From contig NZ_OY730249.1 of NCBI RefSeq assembly GCF_963422545.1, positions 238,136-302,135 on the forward strand: a stretch of DNA of 64,000 nt. Direction: 5' to 3'. The notes beneath the pieces were generated by a model, which was given only the letters and a program-made list of their open reading frames with translations, was not told the DNA's origin and ran no database searches. The translations under genes were made by a program, and so were the position numbers. This DNA is from an uncultured Flavobacterium sp. (GTDB lineage: Bacteria > Bacteroidota > Bacteroidia > Flavobacteriales > Flavobacteriaceae). Below are positions 8,590-16,481 of the stretch, in pieces (the first letter of the stretch is position 1; the number at the start of each line of letters is the position of its first letter).

Positions 8590-9743
8590 TATTTGGTCTT
8601 TTTTGCAAGGGTATTCATCTCGTCGATTTTCTCGTACATCAAATCTTTATTCAAATCACCAATTGGCTCCATTTGCGAAGCATTTTGATATTTTTTTGCG
8701 GCATGTTTAGGATCGCCCATTTTCTCATACATTAATCCCAATTCATATTCTCCAAGCATGGCTTTTGGGTAATTTACGTTTCCAATTTCTGCCATTCTTC
8801 CTAACTCGTCGTATGCATTTTTCTTTAAGATAATATTTTCGATTACTTTAAAATCACTCATTCTTACGGGAATTTGAACTCCCAAAACTTTAGACATCAT
8901 GTCGTATTTGTTTTGAAGATAATCAGCATATCCGGTTTCAAGAACGGCAATTTTCTCATTGTACTCGGCAGAATTTATTGGTCTGTAAACTTCAAAAATC
9001 TGATACAATGCACTTGGAATCGAATGAAGAACTTCTGTGTAATGAGTTGTTCCTTTAAATAATTCGTATTTATAACTTACTAACGGATTATTTGCGATTT
9101 TAATATTGCTGTCCAATTTTTCTATAGGTTCTTTGATTTTCTTGATGTCGCCATCGGCAGCAGAAAGATAATAGAAGAAAGGTTGTGTTACTTTTGCAAA
9201 TTTCTCCGGAATACGAACTTCCATTTTTGGGGCAAGTTCCGGGCTTAAACAGATATAAGCGTTAAAAAGCGGTTCTTCTTTATACAAATAGAAATTGATA
9301 AAACTTGCTGTAATATCATGACCGGCAATAACTCTGAAAGGAGATGTGCGGTATTTTTTTTCGATATAAGGAACTAATTCAGCTCCGATAAATTCAAAAA
9401 ACTTGGCTCCTTTTTCAAAAGGCAAACCTGTATTTTGATCAATTGTTGAGTCGTCTTCGCGTTCTCCGTTTTTATTTTGGTGAACGCCAATAATAATCAT
9501 CTCAGGCAAATCGTCCCAATAGGTTCCGTAACTTAAAGCTCCGGAAAATGGATCGAATAAATAATCGCCGTCTAATAAATAAAGAACAGGGTATTTTTTG
9601 TCTGGATTAGATTCATAAGAAGCGGGAAGTCCGATGGTTATTCTTCTTTCTTCTCCAAGTTTCTCAGATTGAATGTTGTCGAATGTTTTCTGTGAGAAAG
9701 CAGAAATTGAAATAAAGATAAATAGTAAGTAAACTTTTTTCAT
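8589..9743 (-). CDS. Esterase-D-like alpha/beta hydrolase with TPR tail and Asp at the nucleophile site
   Basis: 384 residues with a Sec signal (MKKVYLLFIFISISAFSQ). The alpha/beta-hydrolase domain (about 25-270) resembles the enterochelin esterase/EstD family (LPASYESNPDKKYPVLYLLDG, IIIGVHQN). A TPR-like helical segment follows (about 330-370, MLGEYELGLMYEKMGDPKHA). The nucleophile elbow, normally GHSxGG, reads AGHDITAS with Asp143 in place of Ser, and the late His is present in GTTHYTE. It may therefore be non-esterolytic, or use an Asp nucleophile as haloalkane dehalogenases and epoxide hydrolases do. It is periplasmic or secreted and translationally coupled to radA. Confidence 0.8.
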   Translation of the reverse strand: MKKVYLLFIFISISAFSQKTFDNIQSEKLGEERRITIGLPASYESNPDKKYPVLYLLDGDYLFDPFSGALSYGTYWDDLPEMIIIGVHQNKNGEREDDSTIDQNTGLPFEKGAKFFEFIGAELVPYIEKKYRTSPFRVIAGHDITASFINFYLYKEEPLFNAYICLSPELAPKMEVRIPEKFAKVTQPFFYYLSAADGDIKKIKEPIEKLDSNIKIANNPLVSYKYELFKGTTHYTEVLHSIPSALYQIFEVYRPINSAEYNEKIAVLETGYADYLQNKYDMMSKVLGVQIPVRMSDFKVIENIILKKNAYDELGRMAEIGNVNYPKAMLGEYELGLMYEKMGDPKHAAKKYQNASQMEPIGDLNKDLMYEKIDEMNTLAKKTK

Positions 9744-9866
9744 GATTTGGGGTATTTCAGTGAATTAAAAAGTATTGAAATAATGTAGCAATATAATACT
9801 TTATTTGCTTTTTTGTTATAGAAAACCTGTGGAGAAATATAAAATATTTTGTATTGATTAATCATT

Positions 9867-10012
9867 TTAACCGCAAAGCACGCTAAGATTTTTATCTATT
9901 TAGATGTTTAAAAAAACACAAAGTTCGCAAAGCTTTGTCTTGATGTAGCTTTGCGAACTTTGCGTTTTCTATGCATAAAGTAAAATTAAATCTTAGCGTG
10001 CTTTGCGGTTAA
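9867..10012. repeat. 146-bp nested inverted repeat
   Basis: A 25-bp perfect inverted repeat (9867-9891 and 9988-10012, core CCGCAAAGCACGCTAAGA) encloses a second inverted repeat, AAAGTTCGCAAAGCT (9920-9934) with its perfect complement at 9947-9961. The whole can fold into one long hairpin. It occupies the 394-bp gap between panD and the esterase gene, which holds no reading frame of interest. It may act as a terminator or RNA stabiliser for panD, or be a non-autonomous mobile element; I cannot decide from sequence. Confidence 0.75.
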
Positions 10013-10137
10013 TTTTATTCGTAATTTTTAAACTCCAAAGGTTTTTGTTTTGATCCTTTTATTTGAGGCAAAAGCAATCTGATTTGTTCAAAAATAATTT
10101 TGACAAATAATAGTAAGATAGAGTGTAAAAGAAAAAC

Positions 10138-10488
10138 TTAGGTTAGCGAATTATCGTTTTCATTAGGGAAAATGATCCATGGTTTGAAGGTTTTAGCTTC
10201 TTCAAATTCCAGGGTTGCATAGGATATAATGATAATAATATCGTCTTTTTGAACTTTTCTTGCCGCAGGACCATTCAGGGTTATTTCGCCTGAATTTTTT
10301 ATTCCTTTAATGGCATAAGTTTCAAAACGTTCTCCATTATTGATGTTTACAATAGCTACTTTTTCGCCTTCAATAATGTTTGAGGCTTCCAGTAATGTTT
10401 CGTCAATAGTAATACTGCCAATATAATTTAAATCAGCTCCAGTTACTTTTACACGATGAATTTTAGATTTTATAACTTGAATTTGCAT
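10138..10488 (-). CDS. panD: Aspartate 1-decarboxylase
   Basis: Makes beta-alanine from L-aspartate for pantothenate and coenzyme A. The 116-residue proenzyme has the self-cleavage site YIGSITID (cut between Gly24 and Ser25, forming the pyruvoyl group), Lys9 in KSKIHRVKVT, and the GERFETYAI and LNGPAARKVQ blocks. It lies 14 bp downstream of panC on the same strand, so the two form an operon supplying both steps around pantoate-beta-alanine ligation. Confidence 0.97.
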   Translation of the reverse strand: MQIQVIKSKIHRVKVTGADLNYIGSITIDETLLEASNIIEGEKVAIVNINNGERFETYAIKGIKNSGEITLNGPAARKVQKDDIIIIISYATLEFEEAKTFKPWIIFPNENDNSLT

Positions 10489-10502
10489 GGTGCAAAGGTA
10501 AA

Positions 10503-11351
10503 TTAATTTAATGAAATGGTGTCAATCAACCTTATAGAATTAACAAATACCGCTATAAATGCACGGTAATTTTTGTCTTTAGTTTTATGATCTATAGGTA
10601 ATAATGTGGATTCGTCAGCAATAACAAAATATTCGAGGTCAAATCGTTCGTTGTCTTTGAAAGAATTTTCTACAAAAGCGATGGTTTCTTCCGGAGTATT
10701 GGTCTGGAATATTTCTTTAGCTTCAGTTAAAACTTTGTAAATAATTGATGCTTCTTTTCTTTCTTCGGGAGTTAAGCGTTCATTTCGAGAACTCATTGCC
10801 AGTTGATTTTCTTCTCTAAAAATAGGGCAACCAACTACATTTACTGGCAAATGGTTCTTTTCGACCATTTTCTTGACAATTTGTAATTGCTGGAAATCTT
10901 TTTCTCCAAAATAAGCATTTGTTGGCGTAACGATCTCAAACAGACGTTTTACGATGGTTCCGACTCCGTTAAAATGTCCGGGTCTGAATTTCCCTTCCAT
11001 CTGATTTTCTAATCCGTCAAAGTCAAAAGATTGCGAAATAGTGTGTCCTTCATAAATATCATCAACAGAAGGAGCATATAAAATCATTTTGTCACTTAAT
11101 CCTCGCATTTTTTTTACGTCTTCTTCAAGTGTTCTCGGGTATTTTTCGAGATCTTCGGGATTATTGAATTGCGTTGGATTGACAAAAATACTCACAACAG
11201 TGTCGTCATTTTCTTTAAGTGATCTTTGCATTAAAGCTAAATGCCCCTGATGTAAAGCGCCCATTGTTGGTACAAATCCGATGGTTGAATTTGCGGTTTT
11301 GATAGTTTTTAAATAAGCTATCAAAGCTACTTTACCGTAGAAAATATGCAT
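10503..11351 (-). CDS. panC: Pantothenate synthetase
   Basis: Joins pantoate and beta-alanine using ATP. The ATG at 11349-11351 gives 282 residues, the usual family length; an upstream ATG at 11379-11381 would add ten residues (MFALNFNNTG) with no family match. Motifs include GFVPTMGALHQGHLALM (HxGH nucleotide-binding), VSIFVNPTQFNNPEDLEKYP, FRPGHFNGVGTIVKRLF, GEKDFQQLQIV and MSSRNERL (KMSKS-like). It is followed directly by panD and is divergent from the glycogen-synthase-like gene. Confidence 0.96.
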   Translation of the reverse strand: MHIFYGKVALIAYLKTIKTANSTIGFVPTMGALHQGHLALMQRSLKENDDTVVSIFVNPTQFNNPEDLEKYPRTLEEDVKKMRGLSDKMILYAPSVDDIYEGHTISQSFDFDGLENQMEGKFRPGHFNGVGTIVKRLFEIVTPTNAYFGEKDFQQLQIVKKMVEKNHLPVNVVGCPIFREENQLAMSSRNERLTPEERKEASIIYKVLTEAKEIFQTNTPEETIAFVENSFKDNERFDLEYFVIADESTLLPIDHKTKDKNYRAFIAVFVNSIRLIDTISLN

Positions 11352-11459
11352 GCCAGTATTATTAAAATTTAGTGCAAACATAATATATTAGTTAATAACT
11401 GCATAAAATTTTGTAATTTTGCAACGTTTTTATTACCAAAAATTAAGTAAAATACTATT

Positions 11460-12266
11460 ATGAAAGATAAGAGGATATTATATGTATCATCTGAAGTCGT
11501 GCCTTATTTGGCTGAAAATGAGGTTTCTTTAATGTCTTATGACGTTCCAAAAATGATTAACGATCAAGGAGGTCAGATAAGAATTTTCATGCCAAGATAT
11601 GGAAATATCAACGAAAGAAGACACCAATTACATGAAGTTATTAGACTTTCAGGAATGAATTTGGTAGTGAATGACTTAGATATGCCATTGATTATTAAGG
11701 TAGCTTCGATTCCGAAAGAAAGAATTCAGGTTTATTTTATCGATAATGATGAATATTTTAAGCGTAAAGCAACTTTTGCTGACGAAGAAGGTGTTTTGTA
11801 TCCTGATAATGACGAGAGAGCAATATTTTTTGCAAAAGGAGTTGTTGAGACCGTAAAAAAACTGAATTGGGTTCCGGATATTATTCATGTTCACGGTTGG
11901 TTGGCTGCTATGTTGCCAATTTACATGAAACATTACTATAAAAATGAAGCTTTATTTTCTGAAACTAAGATTGTAACCTCCGTTTATGGGCAGTCTTTTG
12001 ATGAAAATTTAGATTTGGAAATGATAAACAAGGTAAAATTTGACGGCGTTCCACACGATTCTGTTGTTGATTTAGAAATACCAAATTACGAAAATATCTT
12101 AAAGGCTAGTATCTTACATTCTGATGCCGTGATTATAGCATCTGAAAATGTATCTCCAAGTTTAACAAAATTTATAGAATCTTCAGGAAAACCTTTTTTA
12201 CCTTTCGCCACGAAAGATGCATTCGCTGAAGCGTATACAAATTTCTATAAAACGATGGGTCTTTAA
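11460..12266 (+). CDS. Half-length glycogen/starch synthase-like protein (GT5 N-terminal domain only)
   Basis: The 268-residue protein matches the N-terminal Rossmann half of glycogen synthase (RILYVSSEVVPY, IRIFMPRYG, PDIIHVHGWLAAMLPIYMKH) but stops before the C-terminal GT-B half that binds ADP-glucose. The canonical KxGGL loop is replaced by LAENEVSLMSYDVPK. It is therefore unlikely to make glycogen and may bind a ligand or act as a regulator. It heads an operon with the DUF4270 lipoprotein (22 bp gap) and glmS. A -7-like TAATTTTG lies at 11414-11421 with only a weak TTA 19 bp upstream. Confidence 0.8.
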   Translation: MKDKRILYVSSEVVPYLAENEVSLMSYDVPKMINDQGGQIRIFMPRYGNINERRHQLHEVIRLSGMNLVVNDLDMPLIIKVASIPKERIQVYFIDNDEYFKRKATFADEEGVLYPDNDERAIFFAKGVVETVKKLNWVPDIIHVHGWLAAMLPIYMKHYYKNEALFSETKIVTSVYGQSFDENLDLEMINKVKFDGVPHDSVVDLEIPNYENILKASILHSDAVIIASENVSPSLTKFIESSGKPFLPFATKDAFAEAYTNFYKTMGL

Positions 12267-12288
12267 AAAATTAACTTTATAATTAAAC

Positions 12289-13923
12289 ATGTACAATACT
12301 TCTTTTATTAAGAAAATTCTATTAGCTGCAACAGTTGTTCTTTTGTATTCTTGCGATAAAGATTTTAACGCTATTGGTGAGGAATTAATAGGTGATAATC
12401 ATTTTGATTTAGTTCCGGAGCAATATGATGTTCTGGCATATAATCAGGAAGTGACCCCGGTTCAGTCAAGCGCATTACCATTTTATGAATTAGGTATTTA
12501 TGATAATCCTGTTTTTGGAACTACAACTTCAAATTTTGTTTCTCAAGTTGGATTGGTTACTTATGCACCAACTATAGGAGAAGCTCCAGTTATAGAAAGT
12601 GCTGTGCTTACGGTACCTTATTTTAGTCATATAACTGCTGCCGACACTAATGGAGGGAGTATTTATGCTTTGGATTCTATTTATGGTTCAAAGCCAAATA
12701 TAGGAAAAATTAAACTTAGTGTTTATGAGTCCGGAGCGCAGATGTATACTAGTGAATTTAATGGTGGTTCTCAGTTTGCTAAGCTGTATTATACTTATCA
12801 GGACTCAAATCCAGCTCCAGAGGATGTAAATTTTAACACTAAAAAGCTTGGAAATCGATTAAATGATTCTATCACTGCTGATAAATCGCAGAATGATAAT
12901 TTCTTTTTTGATGCAACACAGACGAAAGTAGTAGTAGATCCAACTGCTGCCGTAAAAACTTATACATATTCTGCTCCCCAAATGCGTTTATATTTAAACA
13001 AAGCTTTTTTTCAAGCCAAAATTTTAAATGCGCCAGCATCAAAACTTGCATCGCAGGATGTTTTTCAGGAGTATTTTAGAGGATTGTATTTTCAGGTTGA
13101 AAAAGCAGCAGATGGTAGTCCAACTAATATGGCAATGCTTGACTTTTTGAAATCAGGTGGTCCGGCAAAAATTACGATAACGTATAAAGCAAAAACGGCG
13201 ATTACAACTGATCCTGATGCTACGACAGAAGAAAAAACTTTAGTTATTAATTTAACTGGAGCAGCTGCAGGCTTACAGACGGATGCTAAAGATCCTACGT
13301 ATCAGGCTGCAATAGCAGATAGGCTTGATAAGGATAAGACTGGTGATGACAGACTTTATCTAAAAGGAGGTCAGGGATCGGTAGCGGTTATTGAATTAAA
13401 AGATTTTGCTTCGCAATTAGATCAAATTAGAGCTAAAAAGTGGTTAGTTAATGAAGCTAACTTGGTTTTTTATATTGATGCAGATAAAATGAAAACTGCT
13501 GAAAGAGAGCCAAAAAGAGTATATTTATATGATCTTGATAATAATACCATTATTGCTGATTATGTAGATAATACGACTAGTTTAGATCCTAAAGATCCTA
13601 AGGCTAACAGAACTGTTTTTGGTGGGATCTTAAATGTTGATGCAACTACCAAACGAGGAACAAGTTATAAAGTTAGAATTACAAAACACATTAGAAATCT
13701 TATAAAAGATGCTACTATAAAAAATGTTCGATTGGGCTTAGCAGTAACTGAAGGAATTGATGTAACTGCCTCGAACAAGTTAAAGTTGAAAAACAACGTT
13801 ATTTCAGAGGCGCCAAGAGGTTCAGTTATGGGGCCTTTAGGAACGATTTTGTACGGTGGAACTTCTAATGTTTCTGCTGATAAAAAATTAAAACTAGAAA
13901 TTTACTACACGAAACCAAATTAA
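12289..13923 (+). CDS. DUF4270 surface lipoprotein
   Basis: 544 residues with a lipoprotein signal (ILLAATVVLLYSC, Cys about 22) followed by KDFNAIGEELIGDNHF. The opening and the repeated beta-rich organisation (YELGIYDNPVFGTTTSNFVSQVGL in shortened form) identify the Bacteroidota-specific DUF4270 family, whose function is unknown. It probably sits on the outer membrane. It lies between the glycogen-synthase-like gene and glmS with only 9 bp before glmS, an arrangement I associate with Flavobacteriaceae in general, and it may link envelope sugar supply to a surface task. Confidence 0.85.
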   Translation: MYNTSFIKKILLAATVVLLYSCDKDFNAIGEELIGDNHFDLVPEQYDVLAYNQEVTPVQSSALPFYELGIYDNPVFGTTTSNFVSQVGLVTYAPTIGEAPVIESAVLTVPYFSHITAADTNGGSIYALDSIYGSKPNIGKIKLSVYESGAQMYTSEFNGGSQFAKLYYTYQDSNPAPEDVNFNTKKLGNRLNDSITADKSQNDNFFFDATQTKVVVDPTAAVKTYTYSAPQMRLYLNKAFFQAKILNAPASKLASQDVFQEYFRGLYFQVEKAADGSPTNMAMLDFLKSGGPAKITITYKAKTAITTDPDATTEEKTLVINLTGAAAGLQTDAKDPTYQAAIADRLDKDKTGDDRLYLKGGQGSVAVIELKDFASQLDQIRAKKWLVNEANLVFYIDADKMKTAEREPKRVYLYDLDNNTIIADYVDNTTSLDPKDPKANRTVFGGILNVDATTKRGTSYKVRITKHIRNLIKDATIKNVRLGLAVTEGIDVTASNKLKLKNNVISEAPRGSVMGPLGTILYGGTSNVSADKKLKLEIYYTKPN

Positions 13924-13932
13924 TAAATATAT

Positions 13933-15783
13933 ATGTGTGGAATTGTTGGATATATCGGTCATAGAGAGGCGTATCCTATTATTATCAAAGGATTAAAACG
14001 ACTCGAATACAGAGGATATGATAGTGCTGGTGTTATGTTGTATGATGACCGGGACGGTGTAAAAGTTTGTAAAACAAAAGGTAAAGTATCTGATCTTGAA
14101 GAAAAGGCAAAAGATAATTTTACTACAAACGGAACTATAGGAATTGGGCATACTCGTTGGGCTACACATGGAGTTCCAAATGATGTAAACTCACATCCGC
14201 ATCTTTCAAACTCTGGAGAGTTGGTTATTATTCATAATGGAATCATTGAGAATTATGCGCCGCTTAAAGAAGAATTAATTAAAAGAGGTTATACTTTTAA
14301 ATCAGATACAGATACAGAAGTTTTAGTGAACTTAATTGAAGAAGTTCAGAAAAACGAAAACCTAAAATTGGGTAAAGCGGTTCAGGTTGCTTTAAATCAG
14401 GTTGTAGGTGCTTATGCAATTGCTGTTTTTGATAAAAAGACTCCAAACGAAATTGTTGCCGCAAGACTAGGAAGTCCATTGGCAATTGGTGTTGGAGAAG
14501 GAGAATTTTTTATTGCTTCTGATGCTTCACCGTTTATTGAATATACTTCGAATGCTATTTATCTTGAAGATGGCGAAATGGCAAATATCAGATTGCACAA
14601 GCCTCTTAAAGTTAGAAAAATAAAAGACGACTCATTAGTAGATCCTTATATTCAGCAGCTTCAAATGAATTTGGAGCAAATTGAAAAAGGAGGTTATGAT
14701 CACTTTATGCTTAAAGAAATCTATGAGCAGCCAAGTGTAATAAAAGATACTTACAGAGGAAGACTTCATGCAAATGAAGGAATTGTTCAAATGGCAGGTG
14801 TTGAGGATAATCTTGAAAAATTTCTGAATGCTAAACGGATTCTAATCGTGGCTTGTGGTACTTCATGGCACGCAGGATTGGTTGCAGAGTATATTTTTGA
14901 AGAGTTTACCCGTATTCCTGTTGAAGTAGAATATGCTTCTGAGTTTAGATACAGAAATCCAATTATCAATAAAGACGATGTTGTTATCGCTATTTCTCAA
15001 TCTGGAGAAACTGCAGATACGATGGCGGCTATTAAATTGGCAAAAGAAAACGGTGCTTTCGTTTTTGGAGTTTGTAATGTAGTAGGTTCTTCTATTTCAA
15101 GAGAAAGTCATGCTGGTGCATACACACACGCAGGACCGGAAATTGGAGTTGCTTCGACTAAAGCTTTTACAACACAAATTACAGTTTTGACTATGATTGC
15201 CTTGAGATTAGGAAAAGCAAAAGGAACGCTATCAAATACTGATTTTCATACTTACTTACAAGAATTAGAGATAATCCCTGAAAAAGTTGCTGAAGCATTA
15301 GAAACAAACGACAGAGCAAAAGAAATAGCAGCTATTTTTAAAGATGCTCCAAACTGTTTGTACTTAGGTCGTGGTTATAATTTCCCAGTTGCATTAGAAG
15401 GTGCTTTAAAACTTAAAGAGATCTCTTATATCCATGCAGAAGGTTATCCTGCTGCCGAAATGAAACATGGTCCTATTGCGCTGATTGATGAGCATATGCC
15501 GGTTATTGTTATTGCTCCTAAACAAGGGCATTATGATAAAATTGTAAGTAACATTCAAGAGATAAAATCCAGAAGTGGTAAAATTATTGCTGTAGTTACT
15601 AAAGGTGATACACAAGTTTGTGAATTAGCCGATTATGTAATTGAGATTCCGGAAACTTCAGATGCGTTGTCTCCATTAATTACAACTATACCTTTGCAAT
15701 TGCTGTCTTATTACATTGCAGTTATGAGAGGTTGTAATGTTGACCAGCCACGTAACTTAGCAAAATCAGTTACTGTAGAATAA
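13933..15783 (+). CDS. glmS: Glutamine--fructose-6-phosphate aminotransferase (isomerizing)
   Basis: First committed enzyme of UDP-GlcNAc synthesis: it makes glucosamine-6-phosphate from fructose-6-phosphate and glutamine. The 616-residue protein starts CGIVGYIG with catalytic Cys2 and has the glutaminase blocks EYRGYDSAG, GHTRWATHG and HNGIIENY. Two SIS sugar-isomerase domains follow (ACGTSWHAG, ISQSGETADT, GRGYNFPVALEGALKLKEIS). The hallmark C-terminus PRNLAKSVTVE is present. No glmS ribozyme is possible because the upstream gap is only 9 bp; expression probably comes from the operon promoter. Confidence 0.98.
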   Translation: MCGIVGYIGHREAYPIIIKGLKRLEYRGYDSAGVMLYDDRDGVKVCKTKGKVSDLEEKAKDNFTTNGTIGIGHTRWATHGVPNDVNSHPHLSNSGELVIIHNGIIENYAPLKEELIKRGYTFKSDTDTEVLVNLIEEVQKNENLKLGKAVQVALNQVVGAYAIAVFDKKTPNEIVAARLGSPLAIGVGEGEFFIASDASPFIEYTSNAIYLEDGEMANIRLHKPLKVRKIKDDSLVDPYIQQLQMNLEQIEKGGYDHFMLKEIYEQPSVIKDTYRGRLHANEGIVQMAGVEDNLEKFLNAKRILIVACGTSWHAGLVAEYIFEEFTRIPVEVEYASEFRYRNPIINKDDVVIAISQSGETADTMAAIKLAKENGAFVFGVCNVVGSSISRESHAGAYTHAGPEIGVASTKAFTTQITVLTMIALRLGKAKGTLSNTDFHTYLQELEIIPEKVAEALETNDRAKEIAAIFKDAPNCLYLGRGYNFPVALEGALKLKEISYIHAEGYPAAEMKHGPIALIDEHMPVIVIAPKQGHYDKIVSNIQEIKSRSGKIIAVVTKGDTQVCELADYVIEIPETSDALSPLITTIPLQLLSYYIAVMRGCNVDQPRNLAKSVTVE

Positions 15784-15812
15784 AGTTTATAAAATAGTAT
15801 ACTATTGTATTT

Positions 15813-15842
15813 AAAAGCGAGATATAAGTCTCGCTTTTTTTA
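15813..15842 (+). terminator. Terminator after glmS
   Basis: AAAAGCGAGA, TATAAG, TCTCGCTTTTTTT forms a stem with a T-run about 30 bases after the stop. The same stem sequence ends the tail-fibre-like gene at 24545. Confidence 0.85.
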
Positions 15843-16020
15843 TTCCTTATTTTGAAAAAGCTAAAAAATAACAATAAAAGTTTGATATTGTTTGTTATTT
15901 ATTCAAACATTATGTTAATTTTCCTTTGTTAATTTTGATTTAATGTTATTTAACAATATTTGCTTTATTGTATAGAATATATTCTACATTTTTGTAGGAA
16001 ATATTTTAATATAAGCCAGA

Positions 16021-16476
16021 ATGAAAATAACTGTACCCTTTTTTATACTTCTATTTAGTTTCTCCGCAACTGCACAACAAAAAGTAATTTTTGGTTATGA
16101 TGCTGCCGGAAATCAGGTTTTAAGAGAATTGTGCTTGTCAGATTGCGGTACAACTGCAAAACAAGCAACTGATATAAAAGAAATAGAAGCTTTAACAGCT
16201 GATGATTTACTAAAGTTTTCGCCCGAAGACGTTATCTCCTACTACCCAAATCCAGTAAAGGAAGAGCTGTACTTGCAATGGCAATTAGCACAGGATAATT
16301 ATGTGAGTTCTATTTATGTGTATTCAGTTACGGGACAAGTTTTAAGAACATATCAGGTAAACGAACGAACTAATGCGTTAAATATTCCTTTTCAGGGTTA
16401 CGCAACGGGTGTTTATCTTGTTTTGCTTTCGTACAAAGACGGAGGAGAGAAGTCTATTAAAATCATCAAACAATAA
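16021..16476 (+). CDS. Small secreted protein with YD-like motif and T9SS type A sorting domain
   Basis: 151 residues with a Sec signal (MKITVPFFILLFSFSATAQ) and then KVIFGYDAAGNQVLRELCL, which contains the YDxxGN hallmark of Rhs/YD repeats. From about residue 74 it is a T9SS type A tail: SYYPNPVKEELYLQ, IYVYSVTGQVLRTYQ and a final GVYLVLLSYKDGGEKSIKI. Family knowledge: the tail directs proteins through the type IX secretion system across the outer membrane. Its stop is five bases before the Rhs gene, so the two are surely cotranscribed. A -7-like TAATTTTG is at 15930-15937. I infer a carrier or chaperone role for the Rhs protein. Confidence 0.8.
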   Translation: MKITVPFFILLFSFSATAQQKVIFGYDAAGNQVLRELCLSDCGTTAKQATDIKEIEALTADDLLKFSPEDVISYYPNPVKEELYLQWQLAQDNYVSSIYVYSVTGQVLRTYQVNERTNALNIPFQGYATGVYLVLLSYKDGGEKSIKIIKQ

Positions 16477-16481
16477 AGGAT

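Noticed and set aside
13924..13932. glmS ribozyme or riboswitch
   Set aside because: Only nine bases separate DUF4270 from glmS, so there is no room for a leader RNA.
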